From: Tepidanaerobacteraceae bacterium
GTDB taxonomy: Bacteria; Bacillota; Thermosediminibacteria; Thermosediminibacterales; Tepidanaerobacteraceae
Assembly (NCBI GenBank): GCA_024655905.1
Contig: JANLFP010000001.1
Span: 186,001-250,000 of the forward strand
Length of the DNA stretch: 64,000 bases
Reading direction: 5' to 3'
Of this stretch, positions 7,271 to 16,833 are shown one piece after another; the stretch's first letter is position 1, and every line of letters starts with the position of its first letter. A program made the translations under genes and the position numbers. The notes beneath the pieces are model-generated. The model saw nothing but the letters and a program-made list of their open reading frames with translations, made no database searches and was not told the DNA's origin.

Positions 7271-8314
7271 TCACCTGTTCATTTCGCTTTCCTGGCCGGC
7301 GTTTTTATGGCTTTTTATGACCCGCTCGATTTCATCAAAATCGCAGGCGGGCAGATCGCCGGGCACGGTGTTTTTTATTGCAGCCATGGCATTGCCGAAT
7401 TCAAGCGCTTTTTGCAGCAAGCCGTACTTCAAAATTCCGAAAAGCACTCCCGCCACATAAGCATCGCCGCTTCCTATCCTATCGACCACTTCTATATCTT
7501 CATAAGGGCTTTCCTTATAAAATGCATCCTCTTCGGCGCTGTAAATTCTGGAGTCCCACGTGTGCCTCGTGGGGCTTATCGCCTTCCTCTCTGTGACGGC
7601 AATCACCTTTATCCCAAAATCCTTCGCAAAGCCTCTCATTATTTCTTCCAGGGTCCCCGTCCTTTGGAGCATGCGCCGCGATGTCTCCTCGGATACGAAA
7701 AGAATGTCAACATCGGGCAGAACGGAAGTTATTGCTTCCCTCGCCGCAGCCTCATCCCATAAAGACGCCCTGTAATTAACATCCAGCGAAACCATCGCGC
7801 CGTTCTGCTTAAATTGTTTTATCATATGGATGACTGCCCGCCTCACGGTATCGCTCAATGCCAGGGATATTCCGCTTACGTGAAACATCCTGGCGCTGCT
7901 GTAGACGGAAGGGTTGATTTCATCTACGGTTAGGGTTGTAAAGGAGGAGCCGAATCTGTCGTACACCACCGTCGGTTTTCTGGGGTGGGCCCCGCTTTCA
8001 AAGTAATAAATTCCCAGCCGCTTTCTTGGGGAGCGGTCATACACGACATAGTCGTCGCTGACGCCGTAAAACCTTATCTTGTTTTTGATGAACTTTCCTA
8101 TCTCGTTATCGGGCAGTTTCGTCACAATGCCGGTTCTGAGGCCCAATGAAGAAATTCCCGAAACCACATTGAGCTCTGAGCCCCCAGCCCTTTTCTCGAA
8201 TAATTCTCCCTGGGATATTCTCTCCTTATCGGGCGGGGACAGCCGCAGCATAACTTCGCCGAAGCCTATCGCGTCAAATTCCTTTTTGCCTGCCTGTTGC
8301 TTTTGAAATTCCAT
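7271..8314 (-). CDS. kdgK: PfkB-family sugar kinase, 2-keto-3-deoxygluconate kinase-like
   Basis: 347 residues of the ribokinase/PfkB fold. It has the N-terminal GEVMLRLSPP and RAGGSELNV sugar-binding segment and the C-terminal signature DRIGSGDAYVAGVLFG, with catalytic base Asp284. Among PfkB proteins it most resembles KdgK, which phosphorylates 2-dehydro-3-deoxygluconate, but substrate identity is not fixed by sequence alone. The ATG at 8314 has GGAGGG upstream. An extra 10-15 residues precede the fold. It has its own promoter and is divergent from a D-amino-acid deacylase, so a role with 2-keto-3-deoxy or amino-sugar acids is possible. Confidence 0.72.
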   Translation of the reverse strand: MEFQKQQAGKKEFDAIGFGEVMLRLSPPDKERISQGELFEKRAGGSELNVVSGISSLGLRTGIVTKLPDNEIGKFIKNKIRFYGVSDDYVVYDRSPRKRLGIYYFESGAHPRKPTVVYDRFGSSFTTLTVDEINPSVYSSARMFHVSGISLALSDTVRRAVIHMIKQFKQNGAMVSLDVNYRASLWDEAAAREAITSVLPDVDILFVSEETSRRMLQRTGTLEEIMRGFAKDFGIKVIAVTERKAISPTRHTWDSRIYSAEEDAFYKESPYEDIEVVDRIGSGDAYVAGVLFGILKYGLLQKALEFGNAMAAIKNTVPGDLPACDFDEIERVIKSHKNAGQESEMNR

Positions 8315-8388
8315 AAATCGCCCTCCATTGAATTCAATAATATATGGTTGATTTAATGAATTGTGTCATGAGTTTATAATTTATCCCT

Positions 8389-8416
8389 AATATATCACAA
8401 GAACCATCCATTGCAA
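8389..8416 (-). promoter_or_regulatory. Probable promoter of the sugar kinase gene
   Basis: TTGCAA (8411-8416) and TATATT (8389-8394) lie 16 bases apart on the minus strand, about 75 bases before the kinase start. It sits in the 350-base divergent region between the kinase and the deacylase genes. Confidence 0.5.
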
Positions 8417-8503
8417 AGGCCAACTCATTAAAATAGTCGTCAATGAAAAATGCTCATATTGTTCTATGCATCTGCCCCGAAGCAATATTTTCGTTACCTG
8501 TTG

Positions 8504-8542
8504 ATGATGCATTTTGCATCATAAATGTCTATGCAATAAAAT
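8504..8542 (+). promoter_or_regulatory. Palindromic operator overlapping a promoter for the deacylase operon
   Basis: ATGATGCA and TGCATCAT form a perfect palindrome with a 3-base centre (8504-8522). It overlaps TTGCAT (8514-8519), which is 17 bases from TAAAAT (8537-8542), a plausible sigma-A promoter pointing to the deacylase and carrier genes. A repressor bound to the palindrome would cover the -35 box. Further ATGCA repeats lie at 8466 and 8531. The rest of 8315-8665 shows nothing else. Confidence 0.5.
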
Positions 8543-8665
8543 AAATTTTATATTGAAAGGATTTTTAAAACACATAACGAATATATATACACCATAGCCA
8601 TATACCGGGATTCAATTATACGCTAATACAAATTGGACAATATTGCGAGAGAAGGGAGGGATTGG

Positions 8666-10054
8666 ATGAAGATAGTCATCAAAGGCGGCAGGGTAATAGA
8701 TCCGGAGACTTCGTTCGATACGGCAACCGATGTAACCGTATCCGACGGAATAATTTCGCGCATCGGCCAGACATCTGGGCCTGCGGATTTGATAATCGAT
8801 GCGGAAGGAAGGGTTGTCTGCCCCGGATTCATTGACATTCATATGCATGAAGATGCAATTATTCCGCAGGGTGTCCATAAAACGACTCAAACCCGGGTTT
8901 TTGACTGCATGCTGAACATGGGCGTCACGACGGCGGTAGGAGGCAACTGCGGTGAAAGCCCTGAAGACATCGGCCAGTATGCCGGGATGCTGGAAAAAAC
9001 AGGTTTGCCCGTTAACTTCTGCTGCTATATGGGCCATAAAACTCTTAGGGAAATGGTGGGCCTAAAAGATCCGTATATTCCCGCATCCGGAAGTCAGATA
9101 GAAGAAATGAAATCATTATTGAAAAAAGCGCTGCAGGATGGAGCCGTCGGCATTTCCTTCGGCCTGGAATATACTCCGGGGGCGCCAACCGAAGAAATGA
9201 TCGCGCTGGGAAATGTGCTTTGCGATTTTGAAAACCGCCTTATGGCGGCCCATTACCGCTACGATGCGGAAAGGGGCATAGAGGCCCTGCGGGAACTGAT
9301 TTATGTATCCGAAACGACGCGAATCCCCATGCAAATTTCCCACCTGGGAAGCTGCTGCGCTTTCGGCAATATGAAAGAAGGATTGGCGCTCATAGACTCA
9401 GCAAAGCAACAGTCACTAGACGTTGAAGCGGACTGCTACCCTTACGATGCCTTCAGCACAACTATCGGCTCGCCTGTCTTTGACCCCGGCTGTTTTGATA
9501 GATGGAAATGCGATTACGACGCCGTATTAATAGCAGAGGGGAAATACAGGGGAAGCTATTGTGATGAAAGCATTTTCAACGAACTCAGGAAAAATTATCC
9601 CCAAACCATTGTTGTAGCATTTGTTATGAATCAGAATGAAGTCAAAGAAGCCATCCGTCATCCCGGTATAATGGTTGCCAGTGACGGTTACATCCATGAT
9701 GGCCAGGGCCATCCCCGGGTGGCCGGTACTTTTCCGAAAGTATTGGGCAGATTTGTAAGAGAAGAAAAGACCCTTGACTTGATTGAAGCTATTTCAAAAA
9801 TGACCATTCTGCCCGCAAAGAGGCTTAAACTTTCAGGAAAGGGAAGGATTCGGGAAGGATGCGATGCGGACATCGTCATATTCGATCCAGAACTAATAGC
9901 GGACAGGGCTACTTTCGAAAGGCCTCTGGAATCTCCTTCAGGAATTGACTGTGTTATTGTCAACGGCAAAGTTGCACTGGAAAAAAGTTGTCCTGCGGAT
10001 AAACCAAGCGGAAAAATAATAAGATTTGGAGGGATGCAATATGGCAGAAAATGA
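8666..10054 (+). CDS. N-acyl-D-amino-acid deacylase family amidohydrolase
   Basis: 462 residues from the ATG at 8666, behind GGGAGGG; an in-frame TTG at 8633 would include the ribosome-binding site as codons. It is an amidohydrolase with the D-aminoacylase ligand set: FIDIHMH (His59, His61), Cys95 in GGNCGESPED, His196, His226 in QISHLG, Asp340 in ASDG, and a HPR..GTFPKVLG tail motif. Such enzymes hydrolyse N-acyl-D-amino acids or related amides. The exact substrate is unknown. It overlaps the carrier gene by 14 bases, so uptake and hydrolysis are coupled. Confidence 0.82.
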   Translation: MKIVIKGGRVIDPETSFDTATDVTVSDGIISRIGQTSGPADLIIDAEGRVVCPGFIDIHMHEDAIIPQGVHKTTQTRVFDCMLNMGVTTAVGGNCGESPEDIGQYAGMLEKTGLPVNFCCYMGHKTLREMVGLKDPYIPASGSQIEEMKSLLKKALQDGAVGISFGLEYTPGAPTEEMIALGNVLCDFENRLMAAHYRYDAERGIEALRELIYVSETTRIPMQISHLGSCCAFGNMKEGLALIDSAKQQSLDVEADCYPYDAFSTTIGSPVFDPGCFDRWKCDYDAVLIAEGKYRGSYCDESIFNELRKNYPQTIVVAFVMNQNEVKEAIRHPGIMVASDGYIHDGQGHPRVAGTFPKVLGRFVREEKTLDLIEAISKMTILPAKRLKLSGKGRIREGCDADIVIFDPELIADRATFERPLESPSGIDCVIVNGKVALEKSCPADKPSGKIIRFGGMQYGRK

Positions 10055-11450
10055 AAACAGCCAAAGATACGGCTTCAGGATTCCTCATACTTTCGTAATC
10101 ATGTTCGCCATAATAGTTATTGCTGCAATTTCAACCTGGATAATTCCCGCCGGTCAGTATGACAGGGTGGAAAATCCCGTCAATCACAAGATGACCGTGG
10201 TGCCGGATTCGTTCAAATTCATAGAATCTTCTCCTGTAGGATTTTTCAGCACTTTTGTAGCGGTCCAGAAGGGAATGGTGGATGCTGCACAGATAATATT
10301 CTTTATTTTTATCGTTTATGCCTCGTTTTATATAGTCATCAAAACCGGAACCCTGAACAATGCAATTGCCCATGCCATCAGAAAAATGAAAGGCAAAGAA
10401 CAATTAATGATTCCGATTTCCATGTACATTTTCGGCCTGGCTGGAGCCATATTCGGAATGTTTGAGGAAACCTTCGGATTCATTCCTATACTTGTCTCCC
10501 TAGCCATCGCCCTCGGTTATGACGCCCTGGTTGGCATGTGCATGGTTTCCTTCGGCGTGGCCATGGGGTTCGCCGCGGCTTTCATGAACCCCTTCACCAT
10601 CGGAGTAGCTCAGGGCATAGCGAACCTTCCGCTTTTTTCGGGGCTGGGTTTTAGAATCGTTAGCTTTTTGGTTTTCGAAACCCTTGCCGTTTGGTGGACC
10701 ATGCGCTACGCCTCAAAAATAAAGAAAAATCCTTCCGCCAGCCTCGTGAAGGATATAGACTATTCCGCTTTTAAACTGAACCGGGAGGAACTCGAGTCCA
10801 AGTTTACAGGACGCCAGATGGTTATTCTTGGCATTGTCGGCCTGACCATAGTCTTTCTCGTTTATGGCGTTTTGAAACTGGGATGGTATATAGACGAACT
10901 GGCCGGTCTTTTCCTAATCATGGGCATTGTGTGCGGCCTTATCGGCGGTTTCGGCCCCAGCAGGATAGCCGAGTATTTCATCGAAGGGGCAAGGGACATG
11001 GTGTTCGGCGCACTGGCGGTGGGCCTCGGCCGCGGTATTCTGATGGTCATGAATCAGGGCCATATCACCGATACCGTGGTATATGCGCTTTCCCAGCCCC
11101 TTTCCCTCTTCCCGAAATGGGTGGCAGCCGAAGGCATGCTTTTGGTTCAAACGCTGATAAATTTCCTGATACCCTCCGGCAGCGGCCAGGCAGCCGTTAC
11201 CATGCCCATTATGGCGCCGCTTTCCGATGTGCTGCATATAACCCGCCAGACGGCGGTGCTGGCTTTCCAGTACGGCGACGGTTTTTCCAACATCTTCTGG
11301 CCCACCACATTGTTGCCGGTCATATGCAGCATTGCGAAAATCCCTCTGGACCGATGGTGGAAATTTTTCACACCATTCTTTTTCCTCATATTTGTAGTTC
11401 AGATGATTTTCATCGCCGTGGCAGTGGCCATAAACTTTGGCCCGTTCTGA
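10041..11450 (+). CDS. YfcC-family transporter
   Basis: 469 residues from the ATG at 10041, with GGAGGG seven bases upstream inside the end of the deacylase gene. About twelve membrane segments are visible, with conserved MFEETFGFIPI near residue 140 and the SGSGQAAVTMPIMAPLSD motif near residue 380. These are typical of the YfcC/ArcD-like group of the DcuC/AbgT ion-transporter superfamily. It sits in the cytoplasmic membrane and probably imports or exchanges the amino acid, dipeptide or acyl-amino-acid handled by the deacylase. The substrate is inferred only from context. It converges on hemL, with no clear terminator between them. Confidence 0.82.
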   Translation: MAENENSQRYGFRIPHTFVIMFAIIVIAAISTWIIPAGQYDRVENPVNHKMTVVPDSFKFIESSPVGFFSTFVAVQKGMVDAAQIIFFIFIVYASFYIVIKTGTLNNAIAHAIRKMKGKEQLMIPISMYIFGLAGAIFGMFEETFGFIPILVSLAIALGYDALVGMCMVSFGVAMGFAAAFMNPFTIGVAQGIANLPLFSGLGFRIVSFLVFETLAVWWTMRYASKIKKNPSASLVKDIDYSAFKLNREELESKFTGRQMVILGIVGLTIVFLVYGVLKLGWYIDELAGLFLIMGIVCGLIGGFGPSRIAEYFIEGARDMVFGALAVGLGRGILMVMNQGHITDTVVYALSQPLSLFPKWVAAEGMLLVQTLINFLIPSGSGQAAVTMPIMAPLSDVLHITRQTAVLAFQYGDGFSNIFWPTTLLPVICSIAKIPLDRWWKFFTPFFFLIFVVQMIFIAVAVAINFGPF

Positions 11451-11493
11451 TTCAGCTATTCGTGTGACTGATTGTTGGCTTTGGATAAGAAAG

Positions 11494-12786
11494 TCACCAT
11501 GCTTTTTTGCTGATTTTTCTTGCAGCATTTCTTGCTGCTTCAGCGGTCAGCTCTATATCTTCATCCGTATGGGCAGCAGACAGGAAAAATGTCTCGAACT
11601 GTGCAGGCGGCAGATAAATGCCCTGTTTGTTCATTTCTTTGAAGTATGCGGCGTAAAGGGCTGTGTCTGATTTTGTGGCGCTTTCGTAGTCCACAACCTC
11701 ATCCCCACTGAAAAATAGGGTTATCATGCTGCCCATACGGTTTATCACAAATGGTATGCCGGACCCGTCAAGAGCCTCTTTCAGTTCCCGGCTTAGTTTC
11801 TCGGCTTTGTTTTCCAGTTCTTCATAAATTTTGGGGTTTTTCGAAAGATAGTCAAGAGTGGCAAGGCCCGCTGCCATGGCCAGTGGGTTTCCCGAAAGCG
11901 TACCTGCCTGGTAAACCGGTCCGTCGGGGGATACCATCCTCATTATTTCTTCTTTGCCTCCGTAAGCGCCCACCGGCAACCCCCCTCCAATAATTTTGCC
12001 GAGAATCGTTATGTCCGGGACTATGCCGAAAAGCCCCTGGGCGCCGGAATAGGACACCCTGAAGCCCGTGATTACCTCGTCAAATATCAAAAGAGCGCCA
12101 TATTTGATGGTTTCTTCCCGCAGTGCAATCAAAAAATCTTCTTTCGCAAGCACGGTTCCCATATTGCCAGCCACCGGCTCCACGATTGCAGCCGCTATTT
12201 TTTTTCCGTATTTATCGAATATTTCCTTCACCATTCTTATATCATTGTACCGGGCGACAATGGTATCACCCGCTGTATTTTCGGTCACGCCCGCCGAATC
12301 GGGAGCCCCGAAAGTCAAGGCTCCGGAACCGGCCGAAATCAGCATGCTGTCGGTGTGGCCGTGGTAGCATCCCGCAAATTTCACAATAAGGTTCCTGCCG
12401 GTATAGCCTCTCGCAAGCCTGATGGCGCTCATGACGGCTTCCGTTCCCGAATTTACCATTCTGACGACTTCCATGGAAGGCACGGCCTGATTTATCTTTT
12501 CCGCCATCAGCACTTCCAGCTTTGTACATGCCCCGAAACTGGTTCCGCGTTCCGCCTGCTCTTTTACGGCGGATACCGCATCCGGAAAGGCATGCCCCAG
12601 TATGAGCGGGCCCCATGACATTACATAATCTATATACTCCCTGCCGTCTTCATCCCAAATGCGGCTCCCTTCTCCCCTTTTTATAAAAGGAGGGTTCATG
12701 CCCACAGCCCTGAAAGCCCTGACCGGGCTGTTTACACCTCCCGGCATGACCTTTTTCGCCCTGATGAATAACTCTTCCGAAGTCAT
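11494..12786 (-). CDS. hemL: Glutamate-1-semialdehyde 2,1-aminomutase
   Basis: 430 residues of the class III PLP aminotransferase fold. It converts glutamate-1-semialdehyde, made by HemA, to 5-aminolevulinate. Visible family features are the start [22 protein letters not shown], the [14 protein letters not shown] cofactor loop, FDEVITGFR, and the Schiff-base lysine Lys264 in [17 protein letters not shown] 12786 follows GGGGTGA six bases after the upstream stop codon. It is the last gene of the cobalamin operon, so 5-aminolevulinate production is under the same B12 riboswitch. Confidence 0.96.
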   Translation of the reverse strand: MTSEELFIRAKKVMPGGVNSPVRAFRAVGMNPPFIKRGEGSRIWDEDGREYIDYVMSWGPLILGHAFPDAVSAVKEQAERGTSFGACTKLEVLMAEKINQAVPSMEVVRMVNSGTEAVMSAIRLARGYTGRNLIVKFAGCYHGHTDSMLISAGSGALTFGAPDSAGVTENTAGDTIVARYNDIRMVKEIFDKYGKKIAAAIVEPVAGNMGTVLAKEDFLIALREETIKYGALLIFDEVITGFRVSYSGAQGLFGIVPDITILGKIIGGGLPVGAYGGKEEIMRMVSPDGPVYQAGTLSGNPLAMAAGLATLDYLSKNPKIYEELENKAEKLSRELKEALDGSGIPFVINRMGSMITLFFSGDEVVDYESATKSDTALYAAYFKEMNKQGIYLPPAQFETFFLSAAHTDEDIELTAEAARNAARKISKKAW

Positions 12787-12792
12787 TCGTTG

Positions 12793-13380
12793 TCACCCCT
12801 CTTTCTCATCGCAAATCAAATTATAGTCTTCAATAATGTCAGAATACATTTTTGTCTTTTCTTCTTCGGAAAATTCCTGAGCTTTCACTCTTTGCCTCAC
12901 CTCCCACAGCCTGTTCAGCAATTCCTCATATTCCTCGGTCAATATCCTTTCCAGTTTGTTTTTCAGAACTTTTGCAAGAAGGGGACTCCTGCCGCCGGTG
13001 GAAATGGCCACCGCAAGGTCTCCCCTCCTCACCACCGAGGGTGCTGTAAACGATGAAAGTGCCATGTCGTCCGCCACATTCACAAGAATATTTCTTTCGG
13101 AGGCTTCCAAAGCCACCCTTTTGTTGACGTTTCTGTCGCCGGATGCTGCAACGGCCAGGAAATAACCATCCACATCCCCTTTCATGTAATTTCTCTCCAC
13201 TATGCTTATTCGCCCGTTTTCACGAAGTTTGCGTATTTCTTCATTAATACTGGGTGCTATTACAGCAACATGCGCACCGCATTCCAGGAGGCCCCGCACC
13301 TTTCTTGCGGCCACACTGCCTCCGCCCACGACAAGGCACTTTTTTCCTTCGATATTCAGCATTATCGGGTAGCAAGCCAT
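12793..13380 (-). CDS. Precorrin-2 dehydrogenase/sirohydrochlorin synthase (CysG-N/Met8 type)
   Basis: 195 residues. The Rossmann motif [11 protein letters not shown] (about 18-28) and the [18 protein letters not shown] segment identify the CysG N-terminal or SirC/Met8 family. It oxidises precorrin-2 to sirohydrochlorin with NAD and may also insert metal. Sirohydrochlorin is the substrate of the cobalt chelatase CbiX in this operon, so the enzyme links the hem genes to the cbi genes; siroheme synthesis could also use it. It overlaps the end of hemB by 19 bases. A second ATG six codons in (before LNIEGKK) is an alternative start. Confidence 0.9.
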   Translation of the reverse strand: MACYPIMLNIEGKKCLVVGGGSVAARKVRGLLECGAHVAVIAPSINEEIRKLRENGRISIVERNYMKGDVDGYFLAVAASGDRNVNKRVALEASERNILVNVADDMALSSFTAPSVVRRGDLAVAISTGGRSPLLAKVLKNKLERILTEEYEELLNRLWEVRQRVKAQEFSEEEKTKMYSDIIEDYNLICDEKEG

Positions 13381-14336
13381 CCCGCCACATCCTTTGCAAA
13401 GTACGTTATTATTAAATCTGCTCCTGCTCTTTTTATAGATGTCAGAATTTCCATCGCCGCCGATTTTTCATCCAGACATCCCATCCGACCGGCAGCCTTT
13501 ACCATGGCATATTCGCCGCTGACATTGTAGGCTGCCAGAGGGATATTGAAGGTTTGCTTCGCCCGACTTATCACGTCAAGATACGCGAGTGCGGGCTTCA
13601 CCATGACTATGTCCGCTCCTTCTTCAATGTCAAGAGCGATTTCCCTCAAAGCTTCATCGGAGTTGGCCGGGTCCATCTGGTAGGACTTCCTGTCCCCGAA
13701 TTGCGGCGCCGATCCGGCAGCCTCCCTGAACGGTCCGTAAAAACACGAGGCATATTTTGCGCTGTATGCCATTATCGGTACATTCTCAAAGCCTTCTGTG
13801 TCCAGCAGCTTTCTTATGGCTCCTACCCTTCCATCCATCATGTCTGAAGGAGCCACCATATCAGCCCCCGCCCTGGCATGGGATAAGGCCGTCTTTGCTA
13901 TGAGTTCTGCGGATTTGTCATTTGCCACATATCCATCCTCAACAAACCCGCAGTGCCCGTGGGAGGTGTATTCGCACATGCACACATCCGTTATGACCAT
14001 CATATCTGGAATGTTCCGTTTGATAGCCCTCACCGCATTTTGTATGATGCCGTCATCAGCATAGGCACCGCTTCCCATCTCATCTTTTGCCGAAGGCACG
14101 CCGAAAAGCAGGACTGCTGGAATTCCCAGGTCTTTTACTGCTTTTGCCTCGTTTATCATCATATCTATGGAAAATCGCCGGATACCCGGCATGGAAGCCA
14201 CTTCCTGAATCATGCCCTCTCCGGGAACCACAAAAAGCGGATATATCAAATCTTTGACATCCAGAGCCGTCTCCCGCAGCATATCCCGCAGGGCGCTGCA
14301 TTTCCTGAGTCTTCTCGGTCTTTTGACAAGGTCCAT
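13362..14336 (-). CDS. hemB: Porphobilinogen synthase (5-aminolevulinate dehydratase)
   Basis: 324 residues from the ATG at 14336, with GGAGG five bases upstream; an ATG four codons earlier overlaps that site. HemB condenses two 5-aminolevulinates to porphobilinogen. The zinc-type active site is visible: Cys119, Cys121 and Cys129 in [14 protein letters not shown]. The two active-site lysines are Lys194 (YSAKYAS) and Lys247 ([10 protein letters not shown]). So it is the zinc-dependent form rather than the magnesium-only one. It follows the cobA-hemD fusion after 55 bases. Confidence 0.96.
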   Translation of the reverse strand: MDLVKRPRRLRKCSALRDMLRETALDVKDLIYPLFVVPGEGMIQEVASMPGIRRFSIDMMINEAKAVKDLGIPAVLLFGVPSAKDEMGSGAYADDGIIQNAVRAIKRNIPDMMVITDVCMCEYTSHGHCGFVEDGYVANDKSAELIAKTALSHARAGADMVAPSDMMDGRVGAIRKLLDTEGFENVPIMAYSAKYASCFYGPFREAAGSAPQFGDRKSYQMDPANSDEALREIALDIEEGADIVMVKPALAYLDVISRAKQTFNIPLAAYNVSGEYAMVKAAGRMGCLDEKSAAMEILTSIKRAGADLIITYFAKDVAGWLATR

Positions 14337-14391
14337 TTTAACCTCCATTCTCGCCGCTTTCCAGCGGCAACGAAAGTTATGAAGCGTTATT

Positions 14392-15939
14392 TCAAAGCCA
14401 ATTTTCTCTCTTTGCGATTTCTTTAATCAGTCCTTCATATGTATGTTCATCGGGCACAAAGTCGACCCTGAATCCTTCACTCTCAACAGCCTTCTTAGTA
14501 ACGGGGCCTATTGCCGCTATCCTGGCGTTCTTAATTTTTTGAAAAGCCTCCCCAGTGAGCGTTTGCATGTAACGGAATGTGGACGGACTGGTAAATACAG
14601 CAATATCAATACCCCTATCCAGTTCTCTCAAAAGTCTTCCCCTCTTTTTATAATCCGGTTCATTTTTATAGGCTACTACCTTTTTGGCGGAAAAACCCGC
14701 CCGCTTAAGGCCCGATATAAGTTCTTCGCCTCCTATGTCTGAAGTAATCACGGCGGCTGTCCCGCCGCATTCTTGCTTCTCGAGCATTTCCAGCAGGTTT
14801 GCGGAGGCATATTGCTTGGGAACCAAATCCGGGTATAGAAAACATTCCTCCAGCATTGCACTGGTGCTGGCCCCCGTGGCGGCAATTCTTACGCTTTTCA
14901 ATCGACGCACGTCGAATCTTTTCTTCCGCAATGCCCCGGCGAAACTCTTCGCTCCATTCTTGCTGGTAAAAATCAGCCAGTCGAAAGACTCCATATTCTC
15001 CAGCAATTCTTCCAAAGCATGATATGCCGGAGAAATTTTTAATACGGGACAGTATATCACCTCCGCCCCCTTATCCTTTAAAAGGGATATTTCCTCGGGT
15101 GAAAATGCCGCCCCATTTTTCCTGCCTTCCTCGGAAAGGCTTCCTGTTATAAGAATTCTTTTCCCGAACAGCTTCCCTTCCTTTTTTCGATTTAATTCAT
15201 TTTCATACCAGCCGAGGACTTTCCCCAATTCAACCACATCGCCCACTGCTATCAGCGCAGGGTTTTTTATTTCCGCGGACATGGCCTTTTCCGATATGTC
15301 GGAAAGCCTCCCGAAAACCGTTTTCTGGCGTGGGGTTGTACCTTCCATAACTATGGCTGCCGGAGTTTCCGGGGGTTTTCCGCATGCGAGCAGGTTTTCC
15401 GCAATTTTATCTAAATTTCCAATTCCCATTAAAAAAATCAGAGTACCGTCAAGCTTCGATATGGTTTTCCAGTCCATATCTTTTGACCTCTGCGCACATC
15501 CATGCCCGGTAAAAATGTGTATTGCAAAACTCATCTCCCGATGTGTGACGGGTATGCCTGCATAGGCCGGCACTGCAACTGCAGAGGTTATGCCAGGGAT
15601 CACCTCGAAGGGTATGCCCTTCCCCGACAGAAACAGCGCCTCCTCCCCTCCCCTGCCGAAGACGAAAGGATCGCCTCCCTTAAGACGCACCACCGTTTTG
15701 CCTTCCAGCGCCTTTCTTGCCAGGATGGCGTTTATTTCCTCCTGGGGCACCGGATGCCTGCCGGGTTCCTTTCCCACATTCACAAGTTCAGCATCATCCC
15801 GTGCAAGTTCAATTATTTCGCGGTTCGCGAGCCTGTCATATATTATCGAATCGGCCCGCTTAATAATTTCCGCCGCCTTTACGGTCAGGAGTCCTGGGTC
15901 GCCGGGGCCTGCTCCGACAAGAAATACTTTCCCTTCCAT
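14392..15939 (-). CDS. cobA-hemD: Uroporphyrinogen-III C-methyltransferase/uroporphyrinogen-III synthase fusion
   Basis: 515 residues. The first 245 or so form a SUMT methyltransferase ([17 protein letters not shown], the [13 protein letters not shown] loop, and [12 protein letters not shown]) that makes precorrin-2 from uroporphyrinogen III with S-adenosylmethionine. After a short linker, residues from about 255 form HemD ([29 protein letters not shown]), which cyclises hydroxymethylbilane to uroporphyrinogen III. This fusion, common in Clostridia, commits the ring to B12 and siroheme. The ATG at 15939 is preferred over a GTG one codon upstream and shares a base with the hemC stop codon. Confidence 0.95.
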   Translation of the reverse strand: MEGKVFLVGAGPGDPGLLTVKAAEIIKRADSIIYDRLANREIIELARDDAELVNVGKEPGRHPVPQEEINAILARKALEGKTVVRLKGGDPFVFGRGGEEALFLSGKGIPFEVIPGITSAVAVPAYAGIPVTHREMSFAIHIFTGHGCAQRSKDMDWKTISKLDGTLIFLMGIGNLDKIAENLLACGKPPETPAAIVMEGTTPRQKTVFGRLSDISEKAMSAEIKNPALIAVGDVVELGKVLGWYENELNRKKEGKLFGKRILITGSLSEEGRKNGAAFSPEEISLLKDKGAEVIYCPVLKISPAYHALEELLENMESFDWLIFTSKNGAKSFAGALRKKRFDVRRLKSVRIAATGASTSAMLEECFLYPDLVPKQYASANLLEMLEKQECGGTAAVITSDIGGEELISGLKRAGFSAKKVVAYKNEPDYKKRGRLLRELDRGIDIAVFTSPSTFRYMQTLTGEAFQKIKNARIAAIGPVTKKAVESEGFRVDFVPDEHTYEGLIKEIAKRENWL

Positions 15940-16814
15940 CACAGCTCACCCAATTCTTTCGCCAGTTTTGCACCGATTTCTTCGGCTTCAAAAATTTTTC
16001 CGCATACACAACCTTTCTTAACTCTGCCTCCCATTTCAATCATCCCGATCAGATTCAGCATATCTCCTTCAATTTGCGCATAGGCGCCCATCGGGATTTT
16101 GCAGCTTCCGCCAAGCGCCTTCATGAAAGCCCTCTCTGCCCTAACAGCGCTGGCAGTATCGGGTTCCTCCAAGCATTTAATAAAATGCATCCTTTCGTCT
16201 TGCTCCCTCATCTCCACAGCCAGAGCTCCCTGTCCCACCGCGGGCACCATTATGTCGGGGGAAAAATATTCGCAAACTTCACCTTCCATACCCAGCCTTT
16301 TCAATCCGGCAGCCGCCAGGACTATTCCTGACAGGTTCAGTTCCCGCATTTTTTTTATTCTTGTGGGCACGTTTCCTCTCAGCGGCATTATTTCAATGTC
16401 GGGGCGAATATTTTTCAACTGGACGGCTCTCCTCAGGCTGGAGGTGCCTATGCGTGCACCTCTCTTCAAATCGGCAAATCTTTCTCCGTTTGCAGAAATA
16501 AATGCATCCCTGGCGTCTTCCCTTTTTGTTACGGCTGCAATGCAAAGCCCTTCCGGGATTTCATAAGGCATATCCTTCATGCTGTGCACTGCCATGTCGA
16601 TATTTCCGAAAAGCAGGGCATCCTCGATTTCCTTGACAAACAGCCCCTTGCCCCCCTCTTCGCTCAATGCCGAATCCAGAAATCGATCTCCCCGGGTTTT
16701 TATCGATACTTTTTCGAATATCCAGTCGGCGTTATATTTCCTCAATTCTTCAATTACCGCATCGGTCTGAATTAAAGCCAGCTTGCTGTCCCTGCTCCCC
16801 ACCCTGATAATCAT
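15939..16814 (-). CDS. hemC: Hydroxymethylbilane synthase (porphobilinogen deaminase)
   Basis: 291 residues from the ATG at 16814, with a GGGAGGGCGG site upstream; an upstream in-frame start at 16856 would add 14 atypical residues. It polymerises four porphobilinogens. MIIRVGSRDSKLALIQT is the family start, HSMKDMP carries catalytic Asp81, GTSSLRR and GNVPTR bind substrate, and Cys238 in GGSCKIPMGAY anchors the dipyrromethane cofactor. The reading frame ends in TGATGG, so stop and next start share a base. Confidence 0.96.
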   Translation of the reverse strand: MIIRVGSRDSKLALIQTDAVIEELRKYNADWIFEKVSIKTRGDRFLDSALSEEGGKGLFVKEIEDALLFGNIDMAVHSMKDMPYEIPEGLCIAAVTKREDARDAFISANGERFADLKRGARIGTSSLRRAVQLKNIRPDIEIMPLRGNVPTRIKKMRELNLSGIVLAAAGLKRLGMEGEVCEYFSPDIMVPAVGQGALAVEMREQDERMHFIKCLEEPDTASAVRAERAFMKALGGSCKIPMGAYAQIEGDMLNLIGMIEMGGRVKKGCVCGKIFEAEEIGAKLAKELGEL

Positions 16815-16833
16815 TTTCAAGCCGCCCTCCCTT

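Noticed and set aside
10883-11467. 194-codon plus-strand frame inside the YfcC gene and a 204-codon minus-strand frame opposite it
   Set aside because: Arg/His/Gly-rich translations typical of out-of-frame reading; the YfcC frame contains all conserved motifs.
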